Assembly (NCBI GenBank): GCA_003482905.1
Contig: DMXM01000027.1
Coordinates: 1 to 42,141, forward strand
DNA: 42,141 bases
From: Elusimicrobiota bacterium
GTDB lineage: Bacteria; Elusimicrobiota; Elusimicrobia; Elusimicrobiales; UBA9959
Direction of reading: 5' to 3'
Under the pieces are notes generated by a model. That model worked only from the letters and a program-made list of their open reading frames with translations, was not told where the DNA came from and searched no databases. How positions within the stretch are numbered: position 1 is the first letter of the stretch; every line of letters starts with the position of its first letter. Shown piece by piece: positions 31,482-40,372 of the stretch. Position numbers and translations under genes: made by a program.

Positions 31482-34400
31482 TTAGTTGACGCTCCCGGCG
31501 GGCGTAGCGGCCACGGCCAGGCCGGCCGCGCGCTTCAGGTCCACCGCTATCAGCTTGCTGACGCCGAGTTCCTCCATGGTGACGCCGTAAAGCGTATCCG
31601 CGGCCTCCATGGTGCGCTTGTTGTGCGTTATCACTATGAACTGGGTGGTGGAGGAGAACTCGCGGATAAGGCGCACAAAGCGCTCCACGTTGGCCTCGTC
31701 CAGCGGGGCGTCGGCTTCGTCCATTACGCAGAAAGGCGACGGGTTGACGCGGAAGAAGCTGAACAGCAGCGCCAGCGCGGTGAGCGCCTTTTCTCCGCCG
31801 GACAGCTGGGAAATGCTCACCAGCTTCTTGCCCGGGGGATGCGCCAGGATCTCCACGCCGGTCTCCAGCAGGTTCTCGGGCAGCGTCAGGATCAGGTCGG
31901 CCTCACCGCCGTTGAACAGCAGCGAGTAGATCTCCTTGAAGTAGCCGCGCACCTTGTCGAAGGTGAGCTTGAAGTTCTCGCGGGTGGTGTCGTTGATCTT
32001 ATTGATGGCCGACCGCAGGTCCGCCTTGGCGCGGTTCAGGTCCTCCACCTGGGAATTCATGAAGTTGTAGCGGGCGGTGAGCGCCTCGTACTCCTCGGGG
32101 GCGGTCATGTTCACGGCGCCCATGTTCTCTATGCGCTTGCGCAGGAATTTCACGCGCTCGTGGTCGGTCTCCACTCCGGCGTACTTCGCCCGCGCTTCCT
32201 CGGGGCTGATGCTCCATTCGTCCGCCAGGCGGCGGGCGGTTTCCTCGGCGCGGGCGGCCAGGGTGGCCATTTCGGTCTCCACCTGGTAGCAGATCTTCTC
32301 GTTCTCCGTCGAAAGGGCCCTGTTGTCGGCCAGGTTGGAATTAAGCCGGGAGAGGTTGCCGCGCATTTCGTTCAGTTCGTCTTCCATCTGGCGGTCTATC
32401 ATTTCCTTCTCGGCCAGGTCGTGCATCAGCTCCAGCCGTTTTGCCTGCGCCGCGGCTATGTCCGAATTCAGCCGGGCTTCGCGCGCGGCCAGCTCGTCGC
32501 GGCGTTCCGTAAAGTGGGATTTCTCCTCGTTAAGGGCGGCCAGGTCGCCCTCGGCCCGGGCCAGCTCGCCCCGCAGCGCCTCTATGTTCTGCCTGAAATT
32601 GTCCAGGTTGGCCTTGGCGGCGCCCAGCGCTTCCTTGCGGTGGGCGAAGTCCTGGTGCAGGGCGTCCTTTCTGCCCACCAGCGCGGCCTGCTCGGCCTTT
32701 TTGGTCTCGGAGGCGGCGCGCGCCAGCGCTATCTTTTCAGTAAGCGCGGCCAGGGCGGCCTCGGCGTCCTTTATATAATTTTCGTTCCTGGCGCTGTCGG
32801 CCTGCGCCAGGGACAGGTTGTCGTGCTTCACGCGCAGGTCGTCGCCGGCGCCGGTCACTTCGGTCTCGTTCTTGTGGAACTCTATGTTCAGCGAGGAAGC
32901 CCGTTCCTCCGCCGCGGCCGCGGCCGCGCGGGCCTCTTCCAGCCTGGGCAGCAGCCCGGCCTTCTCGGCTTCCAGGGCGGCGGTCTCGTCGTCTAGCTTC
33001 TTTATCTGCGCCTTCAGCTCGCCTTCCTCTTCCCAATAGGGCTCGTTGGAAACCACTTCGTCCACGCCGCCGGTCACCCAGAAGGGGCCGTGCACGGAGC
33101 CGCCGGAGGAGTATACCCCCGAAAGCAGGCCGGCCACCAGCGGCAGGTACTGGGCGTCGCACGATATTTTATCCATCACGCGTTGCGCGTTAGGGGCGTT
33201 CCAGGCGTTTTCCGCCGCCGGCGCCGCGGGCGCGCGGTCGAGGATCAGCAGGCGGCAGCGGCCTTTGCCCACGTGCTTAAGGTATTCTATGGCCTCCTGG
33301 GCGGAAGCGGAAGTTTCGCAGACCACCGAGTCGAGAAAGCGGCCCAGGGCGTCTTCCACGGCCACGCGGTCCTCCTTGCGGATGGAAAGCAGGTGGCGCA
33401 GCGTACCCTTCACCCCGGCCACGCCGGAGTTGAGCACGCCGTTGATGCCTACCCAGTAGGTATCGTGCTCGCCCTGCGAGAGGATGGCCTCAAGGCGGCT
33501 CTGGTCCCAGGCTTTTTTCTCGCGCATGTCGGCCTGGCGGGCGTCTATTTCGGTTATGCGCGCGGAAAGCGTCTGCGCCTGCGCGCCGGCGGCGGCGGCC
33601 TTCTCTTTTTCGGCGGCCAGTTCGGCGCCCAGGGAGGAGGACCTGGCCTTCAACTCCGTTATACGGGCCTCTATGGCGGCCACGGCGCCGTTAAGGTCGG
33701 CTATGTCGCGCTCCAGGCCGGTGCGGGCCTCGCGGTAATGGCCGATATCCGAACCGGTGCGGGCGATATTGTTGGAAATTTCCACTTCCTGCTGGTAGGC
33801 GGCGTTCATCTCGCGGGCGACGTCCTCGGCAGCGGCGTCGGCGGCGCGCATCTCTTCGGTCACCCCGGCAAGGGCGGCGGCCGCGGCGTCCTGCTCGGCC
33901 TGCAGGGCGGGCAGGCCGCCTTCGTCGGAGGAGACCTTGGCGCGCAGTTCGGCTATGCGGGGCTCGGTGCGGGCCAGGTTCTCGGCGTTGCGCCGTTCGG
34001 AAGAATCGAGCGTGGCGCGCTGGTTGGAGATCTCCACCAGGATCTCCTGGCCGGAAACAATGCGCCCCTCGGCCTGGTTCTTGTCTATTTTTACCGCGGT
34101 GGAGGCTTCCTTGAGCACGCGGTGCTCCTCGGATTTCTGGGTAAGGGTCAATATCAGGGCGGCGGCCTCGCCTTCCAGGCCGGTTATAGCCACGGCTATC
34201 TCGGCCAGCTCTTTCTTTACCGGCGCCAGGCGCTCCGCGGCCTCGGCGCTTTTGGCCGAGAAAGCGTCGCCTTCTTTTATGAGCAGCGAGATCTCGGCCC
34301 CGGTCAGCTCTTCGCGGTACTTGGCCTGCAGGCGGGCCTTCTTGGCCTCGTTGTCGAGCTTGTTTATCTGCTCGTTCAAAAGCACCATGGAGTCGGCCAG

Positions 34401-34970
34401 GCGGTTCAGGTCGGCGTCCACTTTTTCCAGCTTGCGGCCGGCTTCTTCGCGCTTGGCCTTGTACTTGGAGACGCCCGCGGCCTCCTCAAAGAGTTCGCGG
34501 CGCTGCTCGGCCGTGGAGCTGAGCACGTGTTCCACCTCGCCCTGGTCGATGATGGCGTAGCCGTCCGTGCCTATACCGGTGTCCAGGAACATCTCGCGGA
34601 TGTCGCGCAGGCGGCACTGCACCTTGTTTATGAAATATTCGGACTCCTCCGAGCGGTAGATCTTGCGGGTAACGGTGACTTCGCTGAAATCCAGGGGGAG
34701 CTTGCGGGACTCGTTGTCGAAGGTCATGGCCACTTCGCCCATGCTCAGCGCCTGGCGCTTGGTGGTGCCGGCGAAGATCACGTCCATCATGGACGGCATG
34801 CGCAGCGACTTCCAGGACATTTCGCCTATGCACCATTTTACGGCGTCCACCACGTTGGACTTGCCGCAGCCGTTGGGGCCCACTATGCAGGTGATGCCGG
34901 GTTTGAGCGGCAGCTTGACCTTGTTGGCGAAAGATTTGAAACCGTAAATTTCAACAGCTTTAAGATACAT
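31482..34970 (-). CDS. smc: Chromosome segregation ATPase SMC
   Basis: 1,162 aa, normal for bacterial SMC. The N-terminal ATPase half has Walker A GPNGCGKSN (31-39) and SWKSLRMPSMMDVIFAGT. Long coiled coils (~170-490 and ~660-980) flank a hinge at about 500-640 (WVGINGVLNSGVAGVKGTL, GRFLDSVVCE). The C-terminal half carries the ABC signature QLSGGEKALTALALL and Walker B CVMDEADAPLD, with VITHNK as H-loop. It forms the condensin-like ring that compacts and segregates the chromosome; scpA and scpB are not in the window. AAGGGG lies 7 nt before the ATG. A strong terminator just upstream isolates it from the barrel-protein operon. Confidence 0.97.
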   Translation of the reverse strand: MYLKAVEIYGFKSFANKVKLPLKPGITCIVGPNGCGKSNVVDAVKWCIGEMSWKSLRMPSMMDVIFAGTTKRQALSMGEVAMTFDNESRKLPLDFSEVTVTRKIYRSEESEYFINKVQCRLRDIREMFLDTGIGTDGYAIIDQGEVEHVLSSTAEQRRELFEEAAGVSKYKAKREEAGRKLEKVDADLNRLADSMVLLNEQINKLDNEAKKARLQAKYREELTGAEISLLIKEGDAFSAKSAEAAERLAPVKKELAEIAVAITGLEGEAAALILTLTQKSEEHRVLKEASTAVKIDKNQAEGRIVSGQEILVEISNQRATLDSSERRNAENLARTEPRIAELRAKVSSDEGGLPALQAEQDAAAAALAGVTEEMRAADAAAEDVAREMNAAYQQEVEISNNIARTGSDIGHYREARTGLERDIADLNGAVAAIEARITELKARSSSLGAELAAEKEKAAAAGAQAQTLSARITEIDARQADMREKKAWDQSRLEAILSQGEHDTYWVGINGVLNSGVAGVKGTLRHLLSIRKEDRVAVEDALGRFLDSVVCETSASAQEAIEYLKHVGKGRCRLLILDRAPAAPAAENAWNAPNAQRVMDKISCDAQYLPLVAGLLSGVYSSGGSVHGPFWVTGGVDEVVSNEPYWEEEGELKAQIKKLDDETAALEAEKAGLLPRLEEARAAAAAAEERASSLNIEFHKNETEVTGAGDDLRVKHDNLSLAQADSARNENYIKDAEAALAALTEKIALARAASETKKAEQAALVGRKDALHQDFAHRKEALGAAKANLDNFRQNIEALRGELARAEGDLAALNEEKSHFTERRDELAAREARLNSDIAAAQAKRLELMHDLAEKEMIDRQMEDELNEMRGNLSRLNSNLADNRALSTENEKICYQVETEMATLAARAEETARRLADEWSISPEEARAKYAGVETDHERVKFLRKRIENMGAVNMTAPEEYEALTARYNFMNSQVEDLNRAKADLRSAINKINDTTRENFKLTFDKVRGYFKEIYSLLFNGGEADLILTLPENLLETGVEILAHPPGKKLVSISQLSGGEKALTALALLFSFFRVNPSPFCVMDEADAPLDEANVERFVRLIREFSSTTQFIVITHNKRTMEAADTLYGVTMEELGVSKLIAVDLKRAAGLAVAATPAGSVN

Positions 34971-35043
34971 GTCGGGCCCCTTGGATAGTAAGTGAAAATC
35001 GGAGTCCCCCCGCTGCGGGAGGGCGAACCGTAATTATATAAAT

Positions 35044-35070
35044 AAAAAGGCCCGGGTGTCTGCCCGGGCC
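35044..35070 (-). terminator. Strong intrinsic terminator of the FecR/barrel operon
   Basis: Minus strand: GGCCCGGG, 6-nt loop CAGACA, CCCGGGCC, then TTTTTATTT. It lies 20 nt after the last stop of the operon. Confidence 0.88.
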
Positions 35071-35089
35071 CTTTTAAGCGGCTTAACCT

Positions 35090-36325
35090 TTAATACGACA
35101 GCTGGTAGGAGAGGCCGAAGGTATTGCCGGTGTAGTTGTACGGCATATACTTCTCGAACTTACAATTGGAGGAGGCTACCACCAGCGAGTAGAACAGCCG
35201 CACCATGGCCACGTCGTTGATGCGCTTGCGGATGGAGCCCGTCAGCGTGCTCATCAGGTTCTTCTGCTCGGTGCCGGTGACGTAGTTATTGTTCTCGTCG
35301 CGCTTCGCGCGGTCCGTGTATTTGCGGCTGGTCATGCTGATAGCGCCGCCCACCGCCCACTTGCCGGTGATATTAAGGTCCAGCGGCACGCTGAGGGTGG
35401 TCTCGTTGTAGTCGTAGTTCTTGGCGATGAAGCTGACATCCGCGGCCCCGTCCAGCAGGTCGGTGGAAGTGGCTCCCAGGAACTTATAACGCATGAAGTT
35501 CTGGTTGGAGCGGTGCATGGAGTAGGACACCATGGGATAGATCTCGAAGATCCACAGCTTGTGGTGGAAACCGAAGTCCAGGGCGGTGGTCTTATCCTTC
35601 TGCTTGGTGTCGCCGTAGATGCCGGTATTGGCCACCACTTTCTGGTTCTTATAGTCCTGTTGGGTGTAGGTAACCCCGCCGAAGAAGTTATTCCAGCCGG
35701 AGCGCAGGCTCACCTGCTTCAAGCTCTGGTCCTGCAGGCCGCCGTTGGCCGCCGCGGTGTTGGCGGGGTCCATGAATTCGCGCAGCAGGTCGGTGTAGTT
35801 GGGGAACTTCACGGACTTGCCCAGGTAGGTCAGGGTTAGAATGCCGTTCTTCTCGGCGTCGAACATGTAGTCGCCGGCCAGCTGCAGGCCGGAGGACCGC
35901 ATGTTGTACAGGCCGTTCTTCCAGGCCTCGTTGGCGCCGGAACGCGAATAGTCGCTGCCGAACGCGATACCGGGCCGCACCCGGAACTTGTCCCCCAGGC
36001 CGCGCCGGTACTCCATAGTGAAGTTATGCCCCATGGAGCGGTCCGTGAACTGTTTGGAGTCCTGCGGCGCGAAGCCCGCCCCGGAGTAGTTGAAGTTATA
36101 CAGGCCGAAGATGTGGTCCTTCTGCGTGACCTTGGACAGCAGCCCCACCTGGGTGTTGATGTTGGCGCCGCTGAATATATTGCCCTCGCTGGGCAGGTAG
36201 CCGGCCTCCGTCATGGTCATGTCGAAGAAAGGCGTGAAGATCTTGGAATCCTCCGCCACGGCCGCGCACAGCCGCCCGGCCATGCCCGCCGCTAGAACAG
36301 CGCTTAAGATTATCTTTTTCATCAT
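35090..36325 (-). CDS. Outer-membrane beta-barrel protein
   Basis: 411 aa with a signal peptide (MMKKIILSAVLAAGMAGRLC). The mature chain alternates polar and aromatic residues in repeated strand pairs and ends on an aromatic residue (GLSYQLSY), the usual barrel-assembly signal. No named family is recognised; size suggests 14-18 strands. AAGGAT overlaps the stop of the upstream gene, showing tight coupling. Third gene of the FecR-barrel-barrel operon; possibly a porin or a partner of the secreted FecR-domain protein. Confidence 0.8.
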   Translation of the reverse strand: MMKKIILSAVLAAGMAGRLCAAVAEDSKIFTPFFDMTMTEAGYLPSEGNIFSGANINTQVGLLSKVTQKDHIFGLYNFNYSGAGFAPQDSKQFTDRSMGHNFTMEYRRGLGDKFRVRPGIAFGSDYSRSGANEAWKNGLYNMRSSGLQLAGDYMFDAEKNGILTLTYLGKSVKFPNYTDLLREFMDPANTAAANGGLQDQSLKQVSLRSGWNNFFGGVTYTQQDYKNQKVVANTGIYGDTKQKDKTTALDFGFHHKLWIFEIYPMVSYSMHRSNQNFMRYKFLGATSTDLLDGAADVSFIAKNYDYNETTLSVPLDLNITGKWAVGGAISMTSRKYTDRAKRDENNNYVTGTEQKNLMSTLTGSIRKRINDVAMVRLFYSLVVASSNCKFEKYMPYNYTGNTFGLSYQLSY

Positions 36326-36336
36326 TTTCTTAATCC

Positions 36337-37080
36337 TTAAAAGTTAAGGTGGAAGTTCCACACCGGGTGGAAGACCAGGACGCCCTCGGGGAAGATGTTC
36401 AGGCCGAGTTCGAAATACTTGCCATACCAGCTGACCTTGCTGCTGAACACCTGCGTCTTAAGGCCGTAGTTGAGCTGCATGCTCCACAGCTTGCTGACGC
36501 CCTTGGGGGTTTCGATACCGGCTATCAGAAAGTCGTCCTTGAAGCCGGTGTCGAAGCTGTTCACCTTGGTACCCAGGAAGTCCGGCTCCTGGCCGGCCTT
36601 AAAGTCCAGCTTGGCCCTGAGCACGCTGTGCTTGTAGCCCCAGAAAGTGCGCACGCGCGGGCTTACGGAAGAGCTCACTATGGCGCCCATATAATAGCCG
36701 CCGAACTTGGCGCTGTCTATGGTTTCCGAGTCCTTGGTGGCCATCTTGGCCGCCAGCATGTCCCAGTAGCCGCCTATCAGGTCCACCTGCGGCACGCCGG
36801 GGGCTATGCGGCCCTCGCCGTGCAGGCGGTACTTGCCCGACACGTTGGCGTAAGTCATGGGGATAAGCGTGGGGAACAGGCCCGTCTGTATGCCGAAGCT
36901 CTTGCCGGGGGGCAGCGGGGTGGTGCTTTCCAGGTCCTGCTGGAAGTCGTAGAAGAACCCCGCGGGGTTGGCTATTATTTCGCCGGCTATCTGCATCCCC
37001 TTGGATTCCCAGTCTATGGTGGCGAAGGCGGTGCTTTTTACAATAAAAAGCGCCAAAAAGGTTAATGTCAGCCTTTTCAT
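36337..37080 (-). CDS. Outer-membrane beta-barrel protein (smaller)
   Basis: 247 aa from the ATG at 37080, which has AAGGG 7 nt upstream; the in-frame ATG at 37095 overlaps the previous stop and is less likely. Signal peptide MKRLTLTFLALFIVKSTAFA. The rest is strand-rich and ends NFHLNF with the C-terminal Phe typical of barrels. Contains phrases such as GGYYMGAIVSSSVSPRVRTF and GKYFELGLNIFPEG. No family assigned. Middle gene of the three-gene operon. Confidence 0.78.
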   Translation of the reverse strand: MKRLTLTFLALFIVKSTAFATIDWESKGMQIAGEIIANPAGFFYDFQQDLESTTPLPPGKSFGIQTGLFPTLIPMTYANVSGKYRLHGEGRIAPGVPQVDLIGGYWDMLAAKMATKDSETIDSAKFGGYYMGAIVSSSVSPRVRTFWGYKHSVLRAKLDFKAGQEPDFLGTKVNSFDTGFKDDFLIAGIETPKGVSKLWSMQLNYGLKTQVFSSKVSWYGKYFELGLNIFPEGVLVFHPVWNFHLNF

Positions 37081-37094
37081 GTTTGGTCCCTTCA

Positions 37095-38867
37095 TCAGTC
37101 TTTAAGGTTGGTAAGAGCGGGCAGCATGCGCTGCACCGCGGCGACCATCAGGTCGGGGATGAACACGATATCGATGTTCGTGCCTACGCCCGCTCCGCCG
37201 CCGTTATAAGAGAAGTAGTCCTGTGACTTTATATCCGCTTTCGCCAGCAAGCTGCTGGTTATAGCGGTTGGCGCCGCGCCGTTGGACTTCTTTATGGACA
37301 TCACGGTTTCCAGCGCGTTATCCTTAAGCAGGGAGAACGGGTCGGAAGTGGAATTGGTGAAGTCCCCGGGCGTCCTGATCTGGCCGCCATTGCCTATCAC
37401 ATAGTTCTCTTTGGCGAACCAGATATTGGTAGCGCCGTTGCCGATGGCGTACATGTCAGCCTGGTACTGAACCAGCGGCGCGTTGTCCGGCCTGTCCACC
37501 GGCTCAGAATAGCTGTGAGCCTGGTCGGTCATTACGGCCCACCTGACGTCGGTGCCGTTGCCCCCGTTGACGGCGGTATTATCGCCGTACTTGAGCGTAC
37601 CGTTGCCCAGGGCGGCGTCCTTGATGTCCAGGTTGGTTATCTTTCCCAACCCGGCCAGGGCGCTCATGCCGGCCTCGTCCTTGATGACGCCGGTAAGAAT
37701 TACGTTCCGGTCCACCAGAGCCGTGGCGTAATTGACGACATCGGTGTTATTCACCAGTTCGTCCCTGACAGCGTCGTACTTATAACCCTGCCCTATAAAG
37801 AATATCTCATCGGACAGAGTGCGATTGGCCAGAATGAAGGAGGCCCACTCGGCCTTCACGTCGTTGCCGTTAAAGAAACCGGGCCATTCCTCTATGCGCT
37901 GGGGCAGGTCCTTGGTGAAGTTCATGGTCATCTGCATGTAGTCCAGGCGGTTGGTAACGGCCCCGCCGTTATAAGCGAAACCGGCGTTGTCCGCGGTGTA
38001 GTTGGCGTAGGTCGGCCGCTTCACCAGGTTGAAGAACTGGATCTCGTCGGCCGCGGGGCGCATCATGCGCTGGTCCACGCGCACCAAATTGCCGTGCACG
38101 TCGGTAAGCGTGCGGCCGGCCTCCAGGTCGGATTCTTTCACCACATTGACGAAGCCTTTTATCGTACTGTCGGTGTTATTGGAAACCTTGGCGAATTCTT
38201 TTACCTGCGCGCGGTCGTTCTCTTTCTGCTTCATGTCTTTCTGGCGCTCCTCCGGCTTCAGGCCGGGGTTCCAGTTCTCCATGGCTTCGCGCTCTTTGGC
38301 GGGGGTGAGCAGGGCGGGTTTGGCCGCCTTGCCTTTCTCCTCCAGGTTCAGGCCCTGGCCCTGGGGAATATTAAATTCGGACTTGCCTTTTTCGGAAGGC
38401 ACCACGAACTTAAGCTTTACCTCGCCGAAGAGCACCTGCAGGTCCATCTTGCCATCTTCGGTGGTCCCCATGGTGAACTCGGTGCCGCGCACGGCGCAGA
38501 CGGCGGCCGGGGTGCGGACCTCAAATTTTTCCTTTCTCATTAAATGCGGCACGCGCACTTTAATGCGGCCGAACACCAGGGCCAGGCGGCTGGCCAGGGT
38601 CTGGCGCTGTTCAAGTTCCAGGCTGGACGATTCCTTCATCCAAACCTTGGTCTTGTTGGGCATCAGCATCACGGCCGCCCCGTCGGCGCTGGTGCGGATG
38701 GCGCCGCCTTCGGCGATCTCCATGTTTTCGGAAGCGGGAACCCACTGACCCTCGCGGGACTGGCGGGCTTCCACGGCGCCGCTCATGGAGATAATTTTGG
38801 CCTCACCGGCCAGAACCACCCCGGGCAGCAGCATTAAAAGGAAGAACGGAATAATTTTTATCCTCAT
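37095..38867 (-). CDS. Secreted FecR-domain protein
   Basis: 590 aa. Signal peptide MRIKIIPFFLLMLLPGVVLA, then a FecR domain (~20-165) with GAVEARQ, MLMPNKTKVWM and the hallmark VRTPAAVCAVRGTEF. Residues ~165-240 are charged and probably helical. The C-terminal ~350 residues are Asn/Gly-rich and of unknown fold. Unlike classical FecR there is no membrane anchor next to a sigma-factor-binding segment and no sigma factor gene nearby, so a sigma-regulator role is unlikely. It more probably acts as a periplasmic or surface component with the two barrel proteins that follow. It starts almost at the transcription start (see promoter) and has no ribosome-binding site. Confidence 0.82.
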   Translation of the reverse strand: MRIKIIPFFLLMLLPGVVLAGEAKIISMSGAVEARQSREGQWVPASENMEIAEGGAIRTSADGAAVMLMPNKTKVWMKESSSLELEQRQTLASRLALVFGRIKVRVPHLMRKEKFEVRTPAAVCAVRGTEFTMGTTEDGKMDLQVLFGEVKLKFVVPSEKGKSEFNIPQGQGLNLEEKGKAAKPALLTPAKEREAMENWNPGLKPEERQKDMKQKENDRAQVKEFAKVSNNTDSTIKGFVNVVKESDLEAGRTLTDVHGNLVRVDQRMMRPAADEIQFFNLVKRPTYANYTADNAGFAYNGGAVTNRLDYMQMTMNFTKDLPQRIEEWPGFFNGNDVKAEWASFILANRTLSDEIFFIGQGYKYDAVRDELVNNTDVVNYATALVDRNVILTGVIKDEAGMSALAGLGKITNLDIKDAALGNGTLKYGDNTAVNGGNGTDVRWAVMTDQAHSYSEPVDRPDNAPLVQYQADMYAIGNGATNIWFAKENYVIGNGGQIRTPGDFTNSTSDPFSLLKDNALETVMSIKKSNGAAPTAITSSLLAKADIKSQDYFSYNGGGAGVGTNIDIVFIPDLMVAAVQRMLPALTNLKD

Positions 38868-38875
38868 ATGTGGAA

Positions 38876-38904
38876 AGTCTAGTAGAAAATCTCGCTTGTG
38901 TCAA
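38876..38904 (-). promoter_or_regulatory. Promoter of the FecR/barrel operon, apparently leaderless
   Basis: Minus strand TTGACA (38904-38899), 17-nt spacer, TAGACT (38881-38876). The ATG begins at 38867, only 9 nt from the -10 box, so the transcript should start within about 3 nt of the start codon. Confidence 0.65.
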
Positions 38905-38940
38905 CAAGGCTTTTTTGGGATAATTGAATCTGCCGGGAAC

Positions 38941-38997
38941 GCTTTTTCCCTATGAAAAAGCCGCCGGTGTAACCCAGGTCAAGTTTGACAATGGTCA
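38941..38997. promoter_or_regulatory. Inverted repeats in the divergent fecR-like/mltA spacer
   Basis: GCTTTTTC-CCTAT-GAAAAAGC (38941-38961) is a perfect 8-bp inverted repeat. Further right, GTCAA-GT-TTGAC (38978-38989) is followed after four bases by GTCA, giving three clustered GTCA half-sites. They lie between the two divergent genes and may be operators; no clear mltA promoter was found. Confidence 0.35.
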
Positions 38998-39095
38998 CTT
39001 TGCGGCCAAAGCCGGCCGCGGCGCGCGCCTCCCCCCTCCGGGGCAAAAGCTCCGGCCGGGGCGGTTTCGGATCTGAAAGTTAAGGGGAATATATA

Positions 39096-40367
39096 ATGAA
39101 AAGAGTAACATTGGTTATATTGACGCTGGCCCTGGCCGGCTGCGCCACCGGCCCCAGAAAAGGCGCCCTGGCCGGCTGCCCCGCCTGCCCCCCCTGCCCG
39201 GCGGTGGCGGCCAAACCCGCCGAAGCCGCGCCCATGTACCTGGCCGCCCCTGAAAACCAGCCGGTACTGGCCGACAATGACGACCTGCGTTCCCTGCTTA
39301 AGGCCGCCCTTCTCAACCGCGCCTATTTCCAGGGCCTCAAGAACGGCGTCCCGGCCTACACCTTCGGCAGCAGGAAGATAACGCCCAAAGAACTGGCCGA
39401 TACCAACGAGGAATTCATAAAGATACTGGAATCCTCCCCCACCGCCCGGGACCTGGACCGCATAGTGAAGGAGCGCTTCGACATATACCAGATGGCCGGG
39501 CGCGACTCCACCGGCACCGTGGTGTTCAGCTCCTACTACGAACCCACCATAGAGGCCAGCCTGAAACCGACCGCAGAATATAAATACCCCATCTACGCCA
39601 AACCCGACGACCTTGTTTCAATAAACCTCGAGGACTTCAACGAAAAGTTCAAGGGCGAGAAACTTACCGGCCGCCTGAAGAACGGCGCGCTGGTCCCTTA
39701 CCTGACCCGCGAGGAGATGGACTTTAAAGGCGCCCTGGACGGCAAAGGCCTGGAACTGGCCTGGTTCAAGAAACGCTCCGAGATAATGGACCTGCACACC
39801 GAAGGCTCCGGCCGCCTGGCCCTGCCGGACGGCAGGGTGGTAAAGGCGAACTTCGCCGCCACCAACAGCCATAAATACAAGGGCTGGCTGACGGCCATGA
39901 TAGAGGCCGGCGCGCTGCCGCGCGAGGGCATAAGCCCTGAAAAGGGCCAGCAATACCTGGACAAGCACCCCGACAGGGTACGCGAGATACTGAGCATGAA
40001 CAAGCGCTACGTGTTCTTTAAGCTGGAAGAACCGGCTGACCCGGAAGAAGGTCCCAAGGGCACCTACGGCCTGCCGCTTACCGGCTGGCGTTCCGTGGCC
40101 ATGGACAATGCCCTTGTCCCCATGGGGGCACTGGCATTCATGAAGGTGGAGATGCCCGACGTGGACGCCGACGGCAAACTGCTGGGGCGCAAGCCGGACA
40201 GCCGCTTCGTCTTCTGCCAGGACACCGGCGGCGCCATAAAAGGCCCCGGGCGGGTGGACTTCTACGCCGGCAACGGCAAGAAGTCCACTACCTTCGCCTT
40301 TAAGCTCTGGGACCCCGGCCAGATGTACCTGCTGGTGATCAAGGAAGCCCCGGCCCCCAGGATATAA
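39096..40367 (+). CDS. mltA: Lipoprotein lytic transglycosylase MltA
   Basis: 423 aa. Lipoprotein signal with lipobox LALAGC (Cys16), followed by a Cys/Pro-rich linker. The MltA domain (~135-300) has SSYYEPTIEAS and YPIYAKP near its start. The 3D domain (~310-415) has MDNALVPMGALAF and the acid motif CQDTGGAIKGPGRVDFYAG (Asp376 and Asp388, one of which should be the catalytic acid). It cleaves the glycan strand to 1,6-anhydro-MurNAc products, anchored in the outer membrane. AAGGGG lies 8 nt before the ATG. Followed after 5 nt by a muramidase gene. Confidence 0.93.
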   Translation: MKRVTLVILTLALAGCATGPRKGALAGCPACPPCPAVAAKPAEAAPMYLAAPENQPVLADNDDLRSLLKAALLNRAYFQGLKNGVPAYTFGSRKITPKELADTNEEFIKILESSPTARDLDRIVKERFDIYQMAGRDSTGTVVFSSYYEPTIEASLKPTAEYKYPIYAKPDDLVSINLEDFNEKFKGEKLTGRLKNGALVPYLTREEMDFKGALDGKGLELAWFKKRSEIMDLHTEGSGRLALPDGRVVKANFAATNSHKYKGWLTAMIEAGALPREGISPEKGQQYLDKHPDRVREILSMNKRYVFFKLEEPADPEEGPKGTYGLPLTGWRSVAMDNALVPMGALAFMKVEMPDVDADGKLLGRKPDSRFVFCQDTGGAIKGPGRVDFYAGNGKKSTTFAFKLWDPGQMYLLVIKEAPAPRI

Positions 40368-40372
40368 GCCGT

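Noticed and set aside
31446..34988. Long plus-strand open frames (516 and 632 codons) opposite smc and the phosphoesterase gene
   Set aside because: They mirror well-identified genes on the other strand and arise from the high-GC codon bias; their translations are low-complexity Gly/Val/Leu-rich with no domain.
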